DNA of 18,473 bases from Patescibacteria group bacterium (GTDB taxonomy: Bacteria; Patescibacteriota; UBA1384; JAGGWG01), in NCBI GenBank assembly GCA_028698375.1, contig JAQVDI010000008.1, positions 1 to 18,473 of the forward strand. Reading direction: 5' to 3'. Every line of letters starts with the position of its first letter. Position 1 is the first letter of the stretch. Below are positions 1 to 6,526 of this stretch, in pieces. Below the pieces are notes generated by a model. It did no database searches, was not told the origin of the DNA, and saw nothing but the letters and a program-made list of their open reading frames with translations. The position numbers were made by a program, and so were the translations under genes.

Positions 1-13
1 GACATTTCCGTGC

Positions 14-101
14 TGGTACCGAGGGTGGGACTCGAACCCACAAGCCCTTGTGGGGCACTAGCTCCTAAGGCTAGCGCGTCTACCAATTTCGCCACCTCGG
101 C
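14..101 (-). tRNA. tRNA-Leu (UAG)
   Basis: Read on the minus strand this folds as a class II tRNA with a long variable arm. The anticodon stem CTAGC/GCTAG encloses loop CTTAGGA, giving anticodon UAG. The T-arm has the usual TTCGAGT loop. The acceptor starts with a G1-U72 wobble, followed by discriminator A and an encoded CCA (14-16). It is the last of four minus-strand tRNAs in this cluster. Confidence 0.96.
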
Positions 102-124
102 TTTATCGCAATAATCGTTTTATT

Positions 125-211
125 CGGAGAGGGAGGGATTCGAACCCCCGGTGATCTTGCGACCACTCCTGTTTTCAAGACAGGCCCGATCGACCACTCC
201 GGCACCTCTCC
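125..211 (-). tRNA. tRNA-Ser (UGA)
   Basis: Class II tRNA on the minus strand. Acceptor GGAGAGG pairs with CCTCTCC, the discriminator is G, and the anticodon stem CCTGT/ACAGG encloses loop CTTGAAA (anticodon UGA). It has the long variable arm expected for serine. CCA is not encoded, so tRNA nucleotidyltransferase must add it. Confidence 0.96.
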
Positions 212-225
212 TTTTTATATATAAT

Positions 226-297
226 TGCGCGGTGAGGGACTCGAACCCCCAACCTCCTCGGTGTAAACGAGATGCTCTACCATTGAGCTAACCGCGC
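226..297 (-). tRNA. tRNA-Val (UAC)
   Basis: Standard cloverleaf on the minus strand: acceptor GCGCGGT/ACCGCGC, D-stem GCTC/GAGC, anticodon loop TTTACAC (anticodon UAC), T-loop TTCGAGT, discriminator A, no encoded CCA. Directly 5' of it (297-341 on the plus strand) lies a long palindrome, and beyond that an imperfect copy of the tRNA's first 11 nt. Confidence 0.96.
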
Positions 298-352
298 CCC
301 TCGCCCAGTCCGTCAAATTTTTGATGAGTTGGGTGAAGGGGCTAACCGCACC
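287..352. repeat. Palindromic element P1 (copy A) between direct copies of the tRNA-Val 5' end
   Basis: A 12-bp direct repeat (287-298, GCTAACCGCGCC; 341-352, GCTAACCGCACC; 11/12 identical) flanks about 42 bp that fold into a long imperfect hairpin. The arms run from CCCCT at 297-301 through CCCA to GTCAAA, and back through TTTGATGA to GGGG at 338-341, with several G-T wobbles. The 287-298 copy is the 5' end of tRNA-Val itself, so the outer copy looks like a target-site duplication. A second family member lies at 13037-13097. The function is unknown. A pre-tRNA leader hairpin is the main alternative to a mobile element. Confidence 0.75.
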
Positions 353-378
353 AAATTAGAATAACCATTATATTTTTT

Positions 379-449
379 CTGCGGGACCAGGACTCGAACC
401 TGGATCAACGGCTCCAAAGGCCGTTGTGCTGCCATTACACCATCCCGCA
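379..449 (-). tRNA. tRNA-Gln (UUG)
   Basis: Cloverleaf on the minus strand: acceptor TGCGGGA/TCCCGCA (U1-A72, typical of glutamine tRNAs), anticodon stem ACGGC/GCCGT with loop CTTTGGA (anticodon UUG), T-loop TTCGAGT, discriminator G. No CCA is encoded. It is the first tRNA after the promoter at 461-489. Confidence 0.95.
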
Positions 450-460
450 ATAACCTTTTT

Positions 461-489
461 AGAATAAGATAAAAAGTAAGTTAAATCAA
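461..489 (-). promoter_or_regulatory. Promoter of the tRNA-Gln/Val/Ser/Leu cluster
   Basis: On the minus strand TTGATT (484-489) and TATTCT (461-466) are separated by exactly 17 nt. The predicted start lies a few bases before the tRNA-Gln 5' end. The same TTGATT-N17 arrangement occurs before the initiator tRNA at 6735-6763. Confidence 0.6.
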
Positions 490-509
490 GAGAAAATAAA
501 GCTAAAAAA

Positions 510-537
510 TTGATTTATGCAAGATTTAGTTTAAAAT
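510..537 (+). promoter_or_regulatory. Promoter of the PPC-domain gene, possibly leaderless
   Basis: TTGATT (510-515), 16-nt spacer, TAAAAT (532-537). Six bases separate the -10 from the ATG at 544, so transcription would begin at or next to the start codon. No Shine-Dalgarno sequence is present. Confidence 0.5.
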
Positions 538-543
538 AAAAGT

Positions 544-975
544 ATGAAAAGTATTAAAAAAGACGATATTATTATCGCACGATTTGATGATAAAGAAGAA
601 ATCTTTAGTGGATTAGAAAAAGTAGTCAAAAAATATAATTTGCAATCTGCTATTATACTCTCTGGAATCGGGATGATGCAAAAGGTAAAACTTGGTTATT
701 TTACTGGTAAGGGAAAATATAAGGGGACAAAATTTGCTGGCTATTTTGAAATAGTCAATTTCGCTGGTTCTCTTTTGCAAACTAAGCAAAAAGATTTTAA
801 ACCGCATATCCACGTTGTGCTTGCTAAGAAAAATAAAAAAACCGTTGGAGGTCATTTAGTTGAAGGGACGGTTTTTAACACTTTAGAATTATTTTTGCTT
901 GATTTAAAAACTGATAGAATTTATCGTCAAATTAACAAAAAAACAGATTTGTTTGGATTGGAAATAGATGAATAA
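544..975 (+). CDS. PPC (DUF296) domain DNA-binding-type protein
   Basis: A 143-aa protein that is almost entirely one PPC domain (also called PCC or DUF296), known from AT-hook proteins of plants and as stand-alone proteins in prokaryotes. Visible hallmarks are the SGIGMM stretch near residue 41, the conserved histidine segment HIHVVLA at about 88-94, and the GGHLVEGTVFNTLEL stretch at about 102-116. Stand-alone members usually form trimers; their biochemical role is poorly known and DNA binding is presumed. The ATG follows a -10 element after six bases with no ribosome-binding site, so the message may be leaderless. The next gene has its own -10 sequence, so this is probably monocistronic. 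The domain is clear; the biological role is not. Confidence 0.85.
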   Translation: MKSIKKDDIIIARFDDKEEIFSGLEKVVKKYNLQSAIILSGIGMMQKVKLGYFTGKGKYKGTKFAGYFEIVNFAGSLLQTKQKDFKPHIHVVLAKKNKKTVGGHLVEGTVFNTLELFLLDLKTDRIYRQINKKTDLFGLEIDE

Positions 976-1017
976 AATTTGGTCCACTAATTTATATTTT
1001 AGTATATGATTTTGCTT

Positions 1018-1023
1018 TATAAT
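1018..1023 (+). promoter_or_regulatory. -10 element (TATAAT) of the CAP-domain gene
   Basis: A perfect TATAAT ends 7 nt before the ATG at 1031, so transcription should start at the AUG. No convincing -35 and no Shine-Dalgarno are visible. Confidence 0.5.
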
Positions 1024-1030
1024 CAAAACT

Positions 1031-1699
1031 ATGCACGACAAGACGCTTTGGCATCATAAAATTTTCGCTTTTATTTTGGTGTCTTTTTTCTCGCTAGCAA
1101 TTGTGGCAATGCCGATTTCTTTTGCTTGGGCTTCTCCGATTAATAGAGGCACAGTAGTGGAATTAACAAATAATCAACGAGCACAAATAGGTGTTTCTGT
1201 TTTGAAACCTAATTATGAATTGACTTTAGCTGCTCAGAATAAAGCTGATGATATGATGGAAAATGGTTATTGGGAGCATTATCATAACGGCAAAACACCC
1301 TGGGGTTGGATGGAGGAGGCAGGTTATAAATTTTCTAGTGCAGGTGAAAATTTAGCAATTGATTTTAATGACGCTGAAAGTTTGATGTCAGCTTGGATGG
1401 GTTCAACAACTCATCGTCAAAATGTTGTTAACCCACTTTATGAGGAAATTGGGATCGGCATTGCCCAGGGTTGGTTTAATGACCACGAAACAACTATTGT
1501 GGTTCAATTTTTTGGCAAACCAAAGATTACTCAAAATTTATCTAAATTAGATGAAACACAAAAACCGATTGCTGATGATAATAATGTTAATGATTTGTAC
1601 AATGAAGAACCAAAGGAGATTGGCTCCACAAAATTTTTCAAAAAGATTAAAAATTTATACGAATCCTTTTATTGGAAAATGATTGGATTCTTTGTTTAA
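1031..1699 (+). CDS. Secreted CAP/SCP-domain protein
   Basis: A 222-aa exported protein. Residues 1-35 form a signal peptide (hydrophobic stretch at about 11-33, Ala-rich end). Residues about 42-162 are a CAP (SCP/PR-1, PF00188) domain. The family's cavity residues are visible: His83 in GYWEH, Glu106 in GENLA and His128 in THRQN, followed by the NPLYEEIGIGI strand. The tail (175-222) is acidic, then basic and aromatic, and could associate with the membrane. Bacterial CAP proteins are extracellular; proposed roles include proteolysis and lipid or matrix binding, but most are uncharacterised. A hairpin at 1831-1867 probably ends the transcript. The family is certain, the function unknown. Confidence 0.9.
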   Translation: MHDKTLWHHKIFAFILVSFFSLAIVAMPISFAWASPINRGTVVELTNNQRAQIGVSVLKPNYELTLAAQNKADDMMENGYWEHYHNGKTPWGWMEEAGYKFSSAGENLAIDFNDAESLMSAWMGSTTHRQNVVNPLYEEIGIGIAQGWFNDHETTIVVQFFGKPKITQNLSKLDETQKPIADDNNVNDLYNEEPKEIGSTKFFKKIKNLYESFYWKMIGFFV

Positions 1700-1830
1700 A
1701 AAATATTTTTCGCGGTCGCGGATAAATTATTGTATGTGTTGACTAGCAGAATCAATAATGTAAAATTAGGTTAAGATTTTTTAGTTAGTTAAGAGCTAAT
1801 TAGAAAATTAATAGATTTAACAAAAAAATA

Positions 1831-1867
1831 GAACAGCCGGATAATCCATCTGGTTATTCTTTATTTG
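1831..1867 (+). terminator. Probable intrinsic terminator after the CAP-domain gene
   Basis: GAACAGCCGGAT (1831-1842) pairs with ATCTGGTTATTC (1848-1859) with two G-T wobbles and one mismatch around a 5-nt loop. A T-rich stretch follows. It lies in the 225-bp gap before the FN3-type gene. The rest of that gap (1700-1830) shows only a small CGCG/CGCG inverted repeat near 1711. Confidence 0.5.
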
Positions 1868-1910
1868 GCTGATAATTTTTTGGATAGTTCTAGATTTTAA
1901 AAAATAATTT

Positions 1911-1916
1911 TATAAT
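1911..1916 (+). promoter_or_regulatory. -10 element (TATAAT) of the surface-protein gene
   Basis: TATAAT ends 8 nt before the ATG at 1925. This spacing would put transcription start at the ATG and supports that codon over the TTG at 1919. Confidence 0.5.
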
Positions 1917-1924
1917 TTTTGATT

Positions 1925-3334
1925 ATGTTGCAAAATTTTTTTAGTAAAAAGTTAGCTGTTTTGATTGGTTTGTTGGGTTTTATTTTGTTTGGTTCTGCTA
2001 TCCCTGTTTTTGCTCAACAAAAAACAGCAGAAAAAACCTTATTTGTTCCTTTGGAGCAAGTTTTTGATAGCACGGCCCAACAACGTGATCCGAGCTTGGA
2101 TCAACAATTAAGTTCTGCTAGTTTGTCAAAATTAGCAAGTTATGATGATAATGATTATGAAACATTAGGTTATTGGCCAGGCATTATGCGTCAAAATGAA
2201 GCTGGGTTTGATGATCATCTTAATTTTGTTTTTAGCGATTTTAACTTGCCGCTCGGTGCTCAAATTACTGGTTTAAATTTTTATCATTATTTTTCTGTTA
2301 ATGCGGATAATGCGGGCAATGTGAATAAATGGTTTTATAATGTTTATGATCAAGATAATAATTTGTTAGCCACAATTGATGGAAGTGTTTTAAATGCTGA
2401 TGGGACGCGTCAAGACACTTTTAATTTATTTTCTTTGGTTGAAGATAACACTCGGGGCTTAAAAATTGAATTTTACCTTTTTAAAGAAAATGAAACTAAA
2501 CTTTTCCATTCCAATCATGATTATGTGGGTTTAGAAGTTGTTTACGAAGAGGAGTTGCCGCAAATTTCTTTACTTGCACCAGTTGATAATGCGCTGCTTA
2601 ATAGTAATCAGCCGCAATTTGTTTGGGAAAGTTCTAATAATACTATTAATTTATATTATAAATTGCAGATTTGGGATCAAAATCAAAAATTGATTTTTGA
2701 TAAATCGATTGGTCAAATTAGTTCTTATAATTTACCAATTATTTTAGTTGATGGTAATTACAGTTGGCAAATTATCTTTAGCGAAGACAATATAAATTGG
2801 ATTGGTCAAAGCGAAATTAGATATTTTGAAGTTGATACTTTAGCGCCTCAAGCGCCAATTATTAATGCAGTGGTTGATAATAACACCGCGGCTATTAGTT
2901 GGGGAATTGTAGAGGAAGGATTGACTTATGAAATTTATCGTAATGATTTATTTCTTGGTACTACTAATTTAAATTATTATTTTGATCAAAATTTAGAAAA
3001 AGGACGTAGCTATCAATATTATGTCGTTGCAATTGATAAAGTTGGAAATCGCAGTTTGGCTAGTAATATAGCAAGTGTTTATTTATTAAATCCACAAATT
3101 TCTAGCGTTAGTTTTATTTCCGGGGAAAACATTAATATTGCTGCTCCCGTTCCTACCCCAGTGCCACAAACTCCAGTTATAGCTGATGATCTCCCGGGTC
3201 AAGTGCAAGCAGAATCAATAAGTGATCAGGTAGCTACTAATTGGGCATTAGTGATTGCAATTATTCTGGCGGGTTTATTAATGTTAGGAGGTGGTTTATA
3301 CTGGTGGTATAGTCGTGAAGAAGATGAAATTTAA
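1925..3334 (+). CDS. Membrane-anchored surface protein with FN3-like domains
   Basis: A 469-aa protein. Residues 1-30 are a signal peptide ending SAIPVFAQQ. A beta-rich N-terminal domain (about 60-210) precedes two fibronectin-III-like domains (about 213-302 and 305-388; the second has the pattern TYEIYRN...SYQYYVVAIDKVGN). A Pro-rich linker (APVPTPVPQTP) leads to one C-terminal TM helix (about 442-463) and a short charged tail. It should be displayed outside with its C-terminus in the membrane. I chose the ATG at 1925, not the TTG at 1919, because it sits 8 nt after a TATAAT. It lies upstream of the SipW module and may be its anchor or adhesin, though hairpins at 3349-3443 suggest the next gene is regulated separately. 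No specific ligand can be named. Confidence 0.8.
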   Translation: MLQNFFSKKLAVLIGLLGFILFGSAIPVFAQQKTAEKTLFVPLEQVFDSTAQQRDPSLDQQLSSASLSKLASYDDNDYETLGYWPGIMRQNEAGFDDHLNFVFSDFNLPLGAQITGLNFYHYFSVNADNAGNVNKWFYNVYDQDNNLLATIDGSVLNADGTRQDTFNLFSLVEDNTRGLKIEFYLFKENETKLFHSNHDYVGLEVVYEEELPQISLLAPVDNALLNSNQPQFVWESSNNTINLYYKLQIWDQNQKLIFDKSIGQISSYNLPIILVDGNYSWQIIFSEDNINWIGQSEIRYFEVDTLAPQAPIINAVVDNNTAAISWGIVEEGLTYEIYRNDLFLGTTNLNYYFDQNLEKGRSYQYYVVAIDKVGNRSLASNIASVYLLNPQISSVSFISGENINIAAPVPTPVPQTPVIADDLPGQVQAESISDQVATNWALVIAIILAGLLMLGGGLYWWYSREEDEI

Positions 3335-3348
3335 AAATGAGTTGAAAA

Positions 3349-3400
3349 CTATTTTTGTTCAAAATTAACAGCAAAGGCCGACATTAAAGAACAAAAATAG
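3349..3400. repeat. Perfect 12-bp inverted repeat
   Basis: CTATTTTTGTTC (3349-3360) and GAACAAAAATAG (3389-3400) are exact reverse complements separated by 28 nt. No T-tract follows, so it is not a typical terminator. It lies between the FN3-type gene and the TasA-like gene and could be an operator pair or a leader RNA stem. Confidence 0.6.
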
Positions 3401-3410
3401 CGAAACATAA

Positions 3411-3459
3411 ACTCCGTATAACTTTTTAGAGATTATACAGGGTTAAAATTAAAAAAGGA
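3411..3459 (+). promoter_or_regulatory. Leader hairpin and Shine-Dalgarno of the TasA-like gene
   Basis: ACTCCGTATAA (3411-3421) pairs with TTATACAGGGT (3433-3443) with one mismatch and one wobble. AAGGA (3455-3459) follows at 5 nt from the ATG. This is one of only three clear Shine-Dalgarno sequences in the window, consistent with a strongly translated structural protein. Confidence 0.5.
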
Positions 3460-3464
3460 AAATT

Positions 3465-4019
3465 ATGTTTACAAAAATTGCAAAAAGTTTGGTGGTAATT
3501 ATTGCTGTTGCCGCTTTAACTGTTGGTGCGACAAGCGCTATTTTTACTAGTCAGGCAACTGTAACTGGGAACACATTTGCTACCGGAGTTTTAGAAATTA
3601 GAATTAATGGTCAAGCTAGTATTCCTGGTTTTAATGTTACTAATGCTATTCCTGGTACTTCGCAAGAGGGTCAATTTGGTGTTAATAATTATGGAGCTCC
3701 TTGGTTTGCTGGTCCTTCGACTTTAGCTGCCAAAACTCTTAAAATTTCTGCAGTGAAAACAGGCGGCAGCACTTATCTTTATGATAAATTAGAAATTATT
3801 GTTGAGGCTAACCGAGGCTGGGCAACTTGGATGCCAGTTTATAGCGGGCCATTATCTGGTTTGTCTGATGGAGACTTATTAAATGGTCGTTGGGCAGATT
3901 TAGCTGCTGGGAACTCCGAAGATGTTCGATATACTGTATCTTTGCCAGCTAGTGCTGATGATTCATATCAAGGTCTTTCAACAACATTTGATTTTGTAGT
4001 AACGGCTACTTCTAGCTAA
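3465..4019 (+). CDS. TasA/CalY-like secreted protein with SipW-type signal sequence
   Basis: A 184-aa protein. The N-terminus has the form typical of SipW substrates: a short basic start, a hydrophobic core (about 8-25), then IFTSQATVTGNTFATGVLEI. The mature part (from about residue 26) is beta-rich with few charges, like TasA/camelysin-family proteins, which form extracellular fibres or surface coats in Bacillus. No catalytic motif is seen. The gene directly precedes sipW (68 nt), as tasA and calY neighbour sipW in Bacillus. A good ribosome-binding site and the downstream hairpin suggest higher expression than the peptidase. The SipW-substrate signal is clear; fibre formation is inferred. 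Confidence 0.8.
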   Translation: MFTKIAKSLVVIIAVAALTVGATSAIFTSQATVTGNTFATGVLEIRINGQASIPGFNVTNAIPGTSQEGQFGVNNYGAPWFAGPSTLAAKTLKISAVKTGGSTYLYDKLEIIVEANRGWATWMPVYSGPLSGLSDGDLLNGRWADLAAGNSEDVRYTVSLPASADDSYQGLSTTFDFVVTATSS

Positions 4020-4028
4020 CGATTCTCG

Positions 4029-4068
4029 CGTCCCGATATATGGATTTTATCGGGACGACTGAGTTTTT
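4029..4068 (+). terminator. Terminator or attenuator between the TasA-like gene and sipW
   Basis: CGTCCCGATA (4029-4038) and TATCGGGACG (4048-4057) form a perfect 10-bp stem with a 9-nt loop. The T-run is imperfect and a few bases away (4063-4067). It probably terminates part of the transcription, leaving less message for sipW than for its substrate. Confidence 0.6.
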
Positions 4069-4087
4069 AGTTTTTTGATTAAATGAT

Positions 4088-4663
4088 ATGGCCAAAAAAG
4101 TAGTTAGTAAAAAACAAAAAATTATTAAAAAAGTAGCTTATAAAATTGTAAATGGGCTATTAATTTTGATTGTTGTGATATTTGCTCTTACTGCGCTTAT
4201 GAGTAAATTTTCCATAGGTGGCATCAAGCTTTTTACGGTTCAATCCGGATCTATGGAGCCAGTTATTAAAGTTGGGGCAATGGTTTTGACGAAAATAGAA
4301 AAAAGTTATAATGTCGGTGATATTATCACTTATACAAGACGAGATGATCCTACAAAAAATATTACCCACCGTATTGTTGAAAAAAATAACACTGGTATTG
4401 ATCGTTATACAACTAAAGGTGATGCTAATAGCGCAGCTGATGTTGATGTGGTTTTGCCGACACAAATAGTTGGTAAAGTAATTTTTAATATTTCTTATGT
4501 TGGTTATCCAATTGCTTTTGTTCGTACACCAGTTGGTTTTGTCCTTTTAATCATTTTCCCAGCGACGCTTATCCTTTATGAAGAAGTATCTAAAATTAAA
4601 AAAGAAATTGCTATTTATTTGGCTAATCGTAAAATTAAAAAACAAAATGAAAAAATCAATTAA
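4088..4663 (+). CDS. sipW: Signal peptidase I, SipW (archaeal/ER) type
   Basis: A 191-aa membrane serine peptidase that removes signal peptides from exported proteins. An N-terminal TM helix (about 20-39) leads to the catalytic motif VQSGSMEPVI, with nucleophile Ser55. His94 in NITHRIVE takes the place of the lysine found in ordinary bacterial LepB, and Asp112 lies in TKGDAN. This Ser-His(-Asp) pattern defines the S26B/SipW class. A second TM helix (about 147-164) and a basic tail follow. The length is normal. It sits between two genes whose products carry SipW-type signals, and its 3' end overlaps the next gene by 17 nt, indicating translational coupling. No Shine-Dalgarno is visible. Confidence 0.93.
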   Translation: MAKKVVSKKQKIIKKVAYKIVNGLLILIVVIFALTALMSKFSIGGIKLFTVQSGSMEPVIKVGAMVLTKIEKSYNVGDIITYTRRDDPTKNITHRIVEKNNTGIDRYTTKGDANSAADVDVVLPTQIVGKVIFNISYVGYPIAFVRTPVGFVLLIIFPATLILYEEVSKIKKEIAIYLANRKIKKQNEKIN

Positions 4664-5288
4664 ATTATTATTTTGGTCTTTTGCAATTGCCATAATTGCT
4701 ATTTTTAATACAAATGCTTATTTTGTGGATCAGGCAAAAGTTGTTAGTAATGTTTTTGCCACAGGTACTTGGCCAACCGGTGGGGTGGTCATAAATGAAG
4801 TGTATTATGACGTTGACGGCAATCATGGCGCAGAAGGTGGTGCTCAAAATGACGAGTGGATAGAACTTTATAATAATTCTGCTAGTGCAGTCAATTTAAA
4901 AAATTGGTCAATTACAGATAATAATAACACTGTCGTGATTAATTCAGATTCTTCTATCCCGGCTTATGGTTTTGCGCTTTTGTCAAAAAGTGCTAACACC
5001 TGGGGTTATTGGGGAATAAATCCGGGTAATCCTGGTATTGGTATAGAAATCGTGGTTATGGGTCAATTTAATCAATTTTCTAATTCTGGAGACAGGGTTA
5101 TTTTAAAAGATGCTTTGGGTAATGTTGTAGATCAAATGAGTTATGGCACAGATAATTCAATTTTTTTGCCTGCTTGTGCAGATGTCGCTGAGGGACATTC
5201 TTTGGAAAGAAGTCCAAAAGGTCATGATACTGGCTTGTCGATTGATTTTATTAATCAAGCCAATCCAACTCCAGGCAGTGGTTTATAA
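4647..5288 (+). CDS. Secreted lamin-tail-domain (LTD) protein with SipW-type signal
   Basis: A 213-aa protein. Residues 1-24 are a signal sequence followed by AYFVDQAKVVSNVFATGTW, which matches the neighbouring TasA-like protein's IFTSQATVTGNTFATGVL in spacing and type, so it is probably a second SipW substrate. Residues about 46-168 are a lamin-tail (LTD, PF00932) Ig-like domain: VVINEVYYD, DEWIELYNNS, VNLKNWSITD, GDRVILKD, VVDQMSYG. The end has PTPG, as in other bacterial LTD proteins. The ATG at 4647 gives a proper signal peptide; an upstream ATG at 4578 would add 23 residues deep inside sipW and is rejected. Bacterial LTDs are presumed to mediate binding outside the cell. Confidence 0.85.
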   Translation: MKKSIKLLFWSFAIAIIAIFNTNAYFVDQAKVVSNVFATGTWPTGGVVINEVYYDVDGNHGAEGGAQNDEWIELYNNSASAVNLKNWSITDNNNTVVINSDSSIPAYGFALLSKSANTWGYWGINPGNPGIGIEIVVMGQFNQFSNSGDRVILKDALGNVVDQMSYGTDNSIFLPACADVAEGHSLERSPKGHDTGLSIDFINQANPTPGSGL

Positions 5289-5304
5289 ATAATAAATAAA
5301 TTAT

Positions 5305-6084
5305 ATGAATAAACTTTTTGAAAAATTAAAAATTATCGCATTTAGTTTAGTTATTACTTTTGTGTTTATCTATCCTTTTGTTGCTAAAGCTTTTTCTTAT
5401 CAAGGTGAAAAATTAGAGATTAATTTTGATGGTAATGCTATTTTTACTGATACAACTTTACTTTATCCAGGAGGAAGTGTTTGCAAAAATGTCTTTTTCA
5501 AAAATTTATCAAGCGAAGTTCAGCCTTTAGGTTTTGCTTCCATTGGTTTTAATTCGTCGCAAATGTTTGATTATTTTATAATCACCGTTAAAGATAATGA
5601 TCATGTTTTTATTGATAAATCAGTGAAAAATTTATCAAGTGATATTGACCAATCTGAGTTAATTACTAATTTAGCAGTTGGAGAAAATAAATCAATTAAT
5701 TTTTGTGTTTTTGTTAAAGAAGATATGGGTGATTTTTGGCAAGGTAAAACTGCTGGTCCTGTAACTTTTGTTTTTGGATTTGATGGTGAAGAAGTAACAC
5801 CGCCAGTTTCAGTTTTTGGGGCTGATGATCTCGCAGGTCTTACCGAATCTGGAGATGTGTCTGGGGAAACTTTTTCGACAATTGATGAAAACGAAAAACC
5901 TTCTTTGCCAAAAAATGCAGATAAAAATGGGACAGTAGCTGGTGAAACTAATAATCAAAATATGTGTTGTAATTGGGATTGGTGCTGTATTCTTCCTTGG
6001 ATTTTGGTGGCAATTTTATTGCTTTGGCTAATTTGGATGTGGGCCAGTGATAGAAAAAGACGCCAAGAAAAAGAAGAAATATAG
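5305..6084 (+). CDS. Membrane-anchored surface protein with juxtamembrane Cys-pair motif
   Basis: A 259-aa protein starting 16 nt after the LTD gene. Residues 1-29 are a signal peptide (FVAKAF). The beta-rich ectodomain (30-165) has Cys60 and Cys134, which could form a disulfide; its LLYPGGSVCKNVFFKNLSS stretch recalls the start of TasA/camelysin-type domains, so it may be a distant relative. A Ser/Thr/Asn-rich linker (170-218) leads to MCCNWDWCCILPW, two Cys pairs (221-222 and 227-228) at the membrane face, then one TM helix (about 229-247) and a strongly charged cytoplasmic tail. It may anchor the SipW-processed proteins. No known family could be named with confidence. Confidence 0.75.
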   Translation: MNKLFEKLKIIAFSLVITFVFIYPFVAKAFSYQGEKLEINFDGNAIFTDTTLLYPGGSVCKNVFFKNLSSEVQPLGFASIGFNSSQMFDYFIITVKDNDHVFIDKSVKNLSSDIDQSELITNLAVGENKSINFCVFVKEDMGDFWQGKTAGPVTFVFGFDGEEVTPPVSVFGADDLAGLTESGDVSGETFSTIDENEKPSLPKNADKNGTVAGETNNQNMCCNWDWCCILPWILVAILLLWLIWMWASDRKRRQEKEEI

Positions 6085-6090
6085 ACTATT

Positions 6091-6099
6091 TGTTATAAT
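6091..6099 (+). promoter_or_regulatory. Extended -10 promoter of the FtsB-like gene
   Basis: TGTTATAAT (6091-6099) is a perfect extended -10 (TG-N-TATAAT). Transcription would start about 2-3 nt before the ATG at 6109, leaving almost no leader. Confidence 0.55.
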
Positions 6100-6108
6100 A
6101 ACAAGGTA

Positions 6109-6486
6109 ATGAAAAAAATCGGTAAATTTCCGAAAATTTGGTCGTATATATTTTTAATTTTAGTTTTAGGCTATATGGCTTTTATTTTTAGTAAAACAGT
6201 TTGGAAAAATTATGCCATTAATCAACAAATTTATAAATTGCAAAAAGAAACAGAGGTGCTGCAAGAAGAAAATTTACGCCTTAAAAATTTAGTGGCCTAT
6301 TATCAATCAGATAGTTATAAAGAAAGAATGGCGCGACTCTTATTAAATTATAAAAATCCAAATGAATTAGTAGTGGCTTTTCCTTTTGATGCTAAGCTTA
6401 ATAAGGATTTAGAACTTACAGAATCTTATATCGATACGCGTTCTAATTTAGAAAAATGGTACGATTTTTTATTCAAAAAAAGTTGA
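6109..6486 (+). CDS. FtsB/DivIC-like septum-formation protein
   Basis: A 125-aa bitopic protein: short basic cytoplasmic start, one TM helix (about 11-29), then a coiled coil (about 35-64, heptad-like LQKETEVLQEENLRLKNLV) and a short C-terminal region with KERMARLLLNYKNPNELVVAFP, the place where FtsB/DivIC proteins have the AR..L....PGE motif. These proteins form a complex with FtsL and FtsQ/DivIB in the divisome. Size and topology fit. Sequence alone does not separate FtsB from DivIC or FtsL. It has its own extended -10 and a bidirectional terminator just downstream. Confidence 0.75.
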   Translation: MKKIGKFPKIWSYIFLILVLGYMAFIFSKTVWKNYAINQQIYKLQKETEVLQEENLRLKNLVAYYQSDSYKERMARLLLNYKNPNELVVAFPFDAKLNKDLELTESYIDTRSNLEKWYDFLFKKS

Positions 6487-6496
6487 TTTTGATTCT

Positions 6497-6526
6497 AAAA
6501 AAATCGCCGATAGGCGAAATTTTTTT
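6497..6526. terminator. Bidirectional terminator between the FtsB-like gene and tRNA-Asp
   Basis: TCGCC (6504-6508) and GGCGA (6513-6517) pair around a GATA loop. They are flanked by seven A (6497-6503) and seven T (6520-6526), so the structure has a U-tract in both directions. It ends exactly at the encoded CCA of tRNA-Asp. Confidence 0.75.

Noticed and set aside
4578..4646. Upstream start for the LTD protein
   Set aside because: It would add a second basic and hydrophobic stretch inside sipW and spoil the signal peptide; ATG at 4647 gives the expected SipW-type signal.
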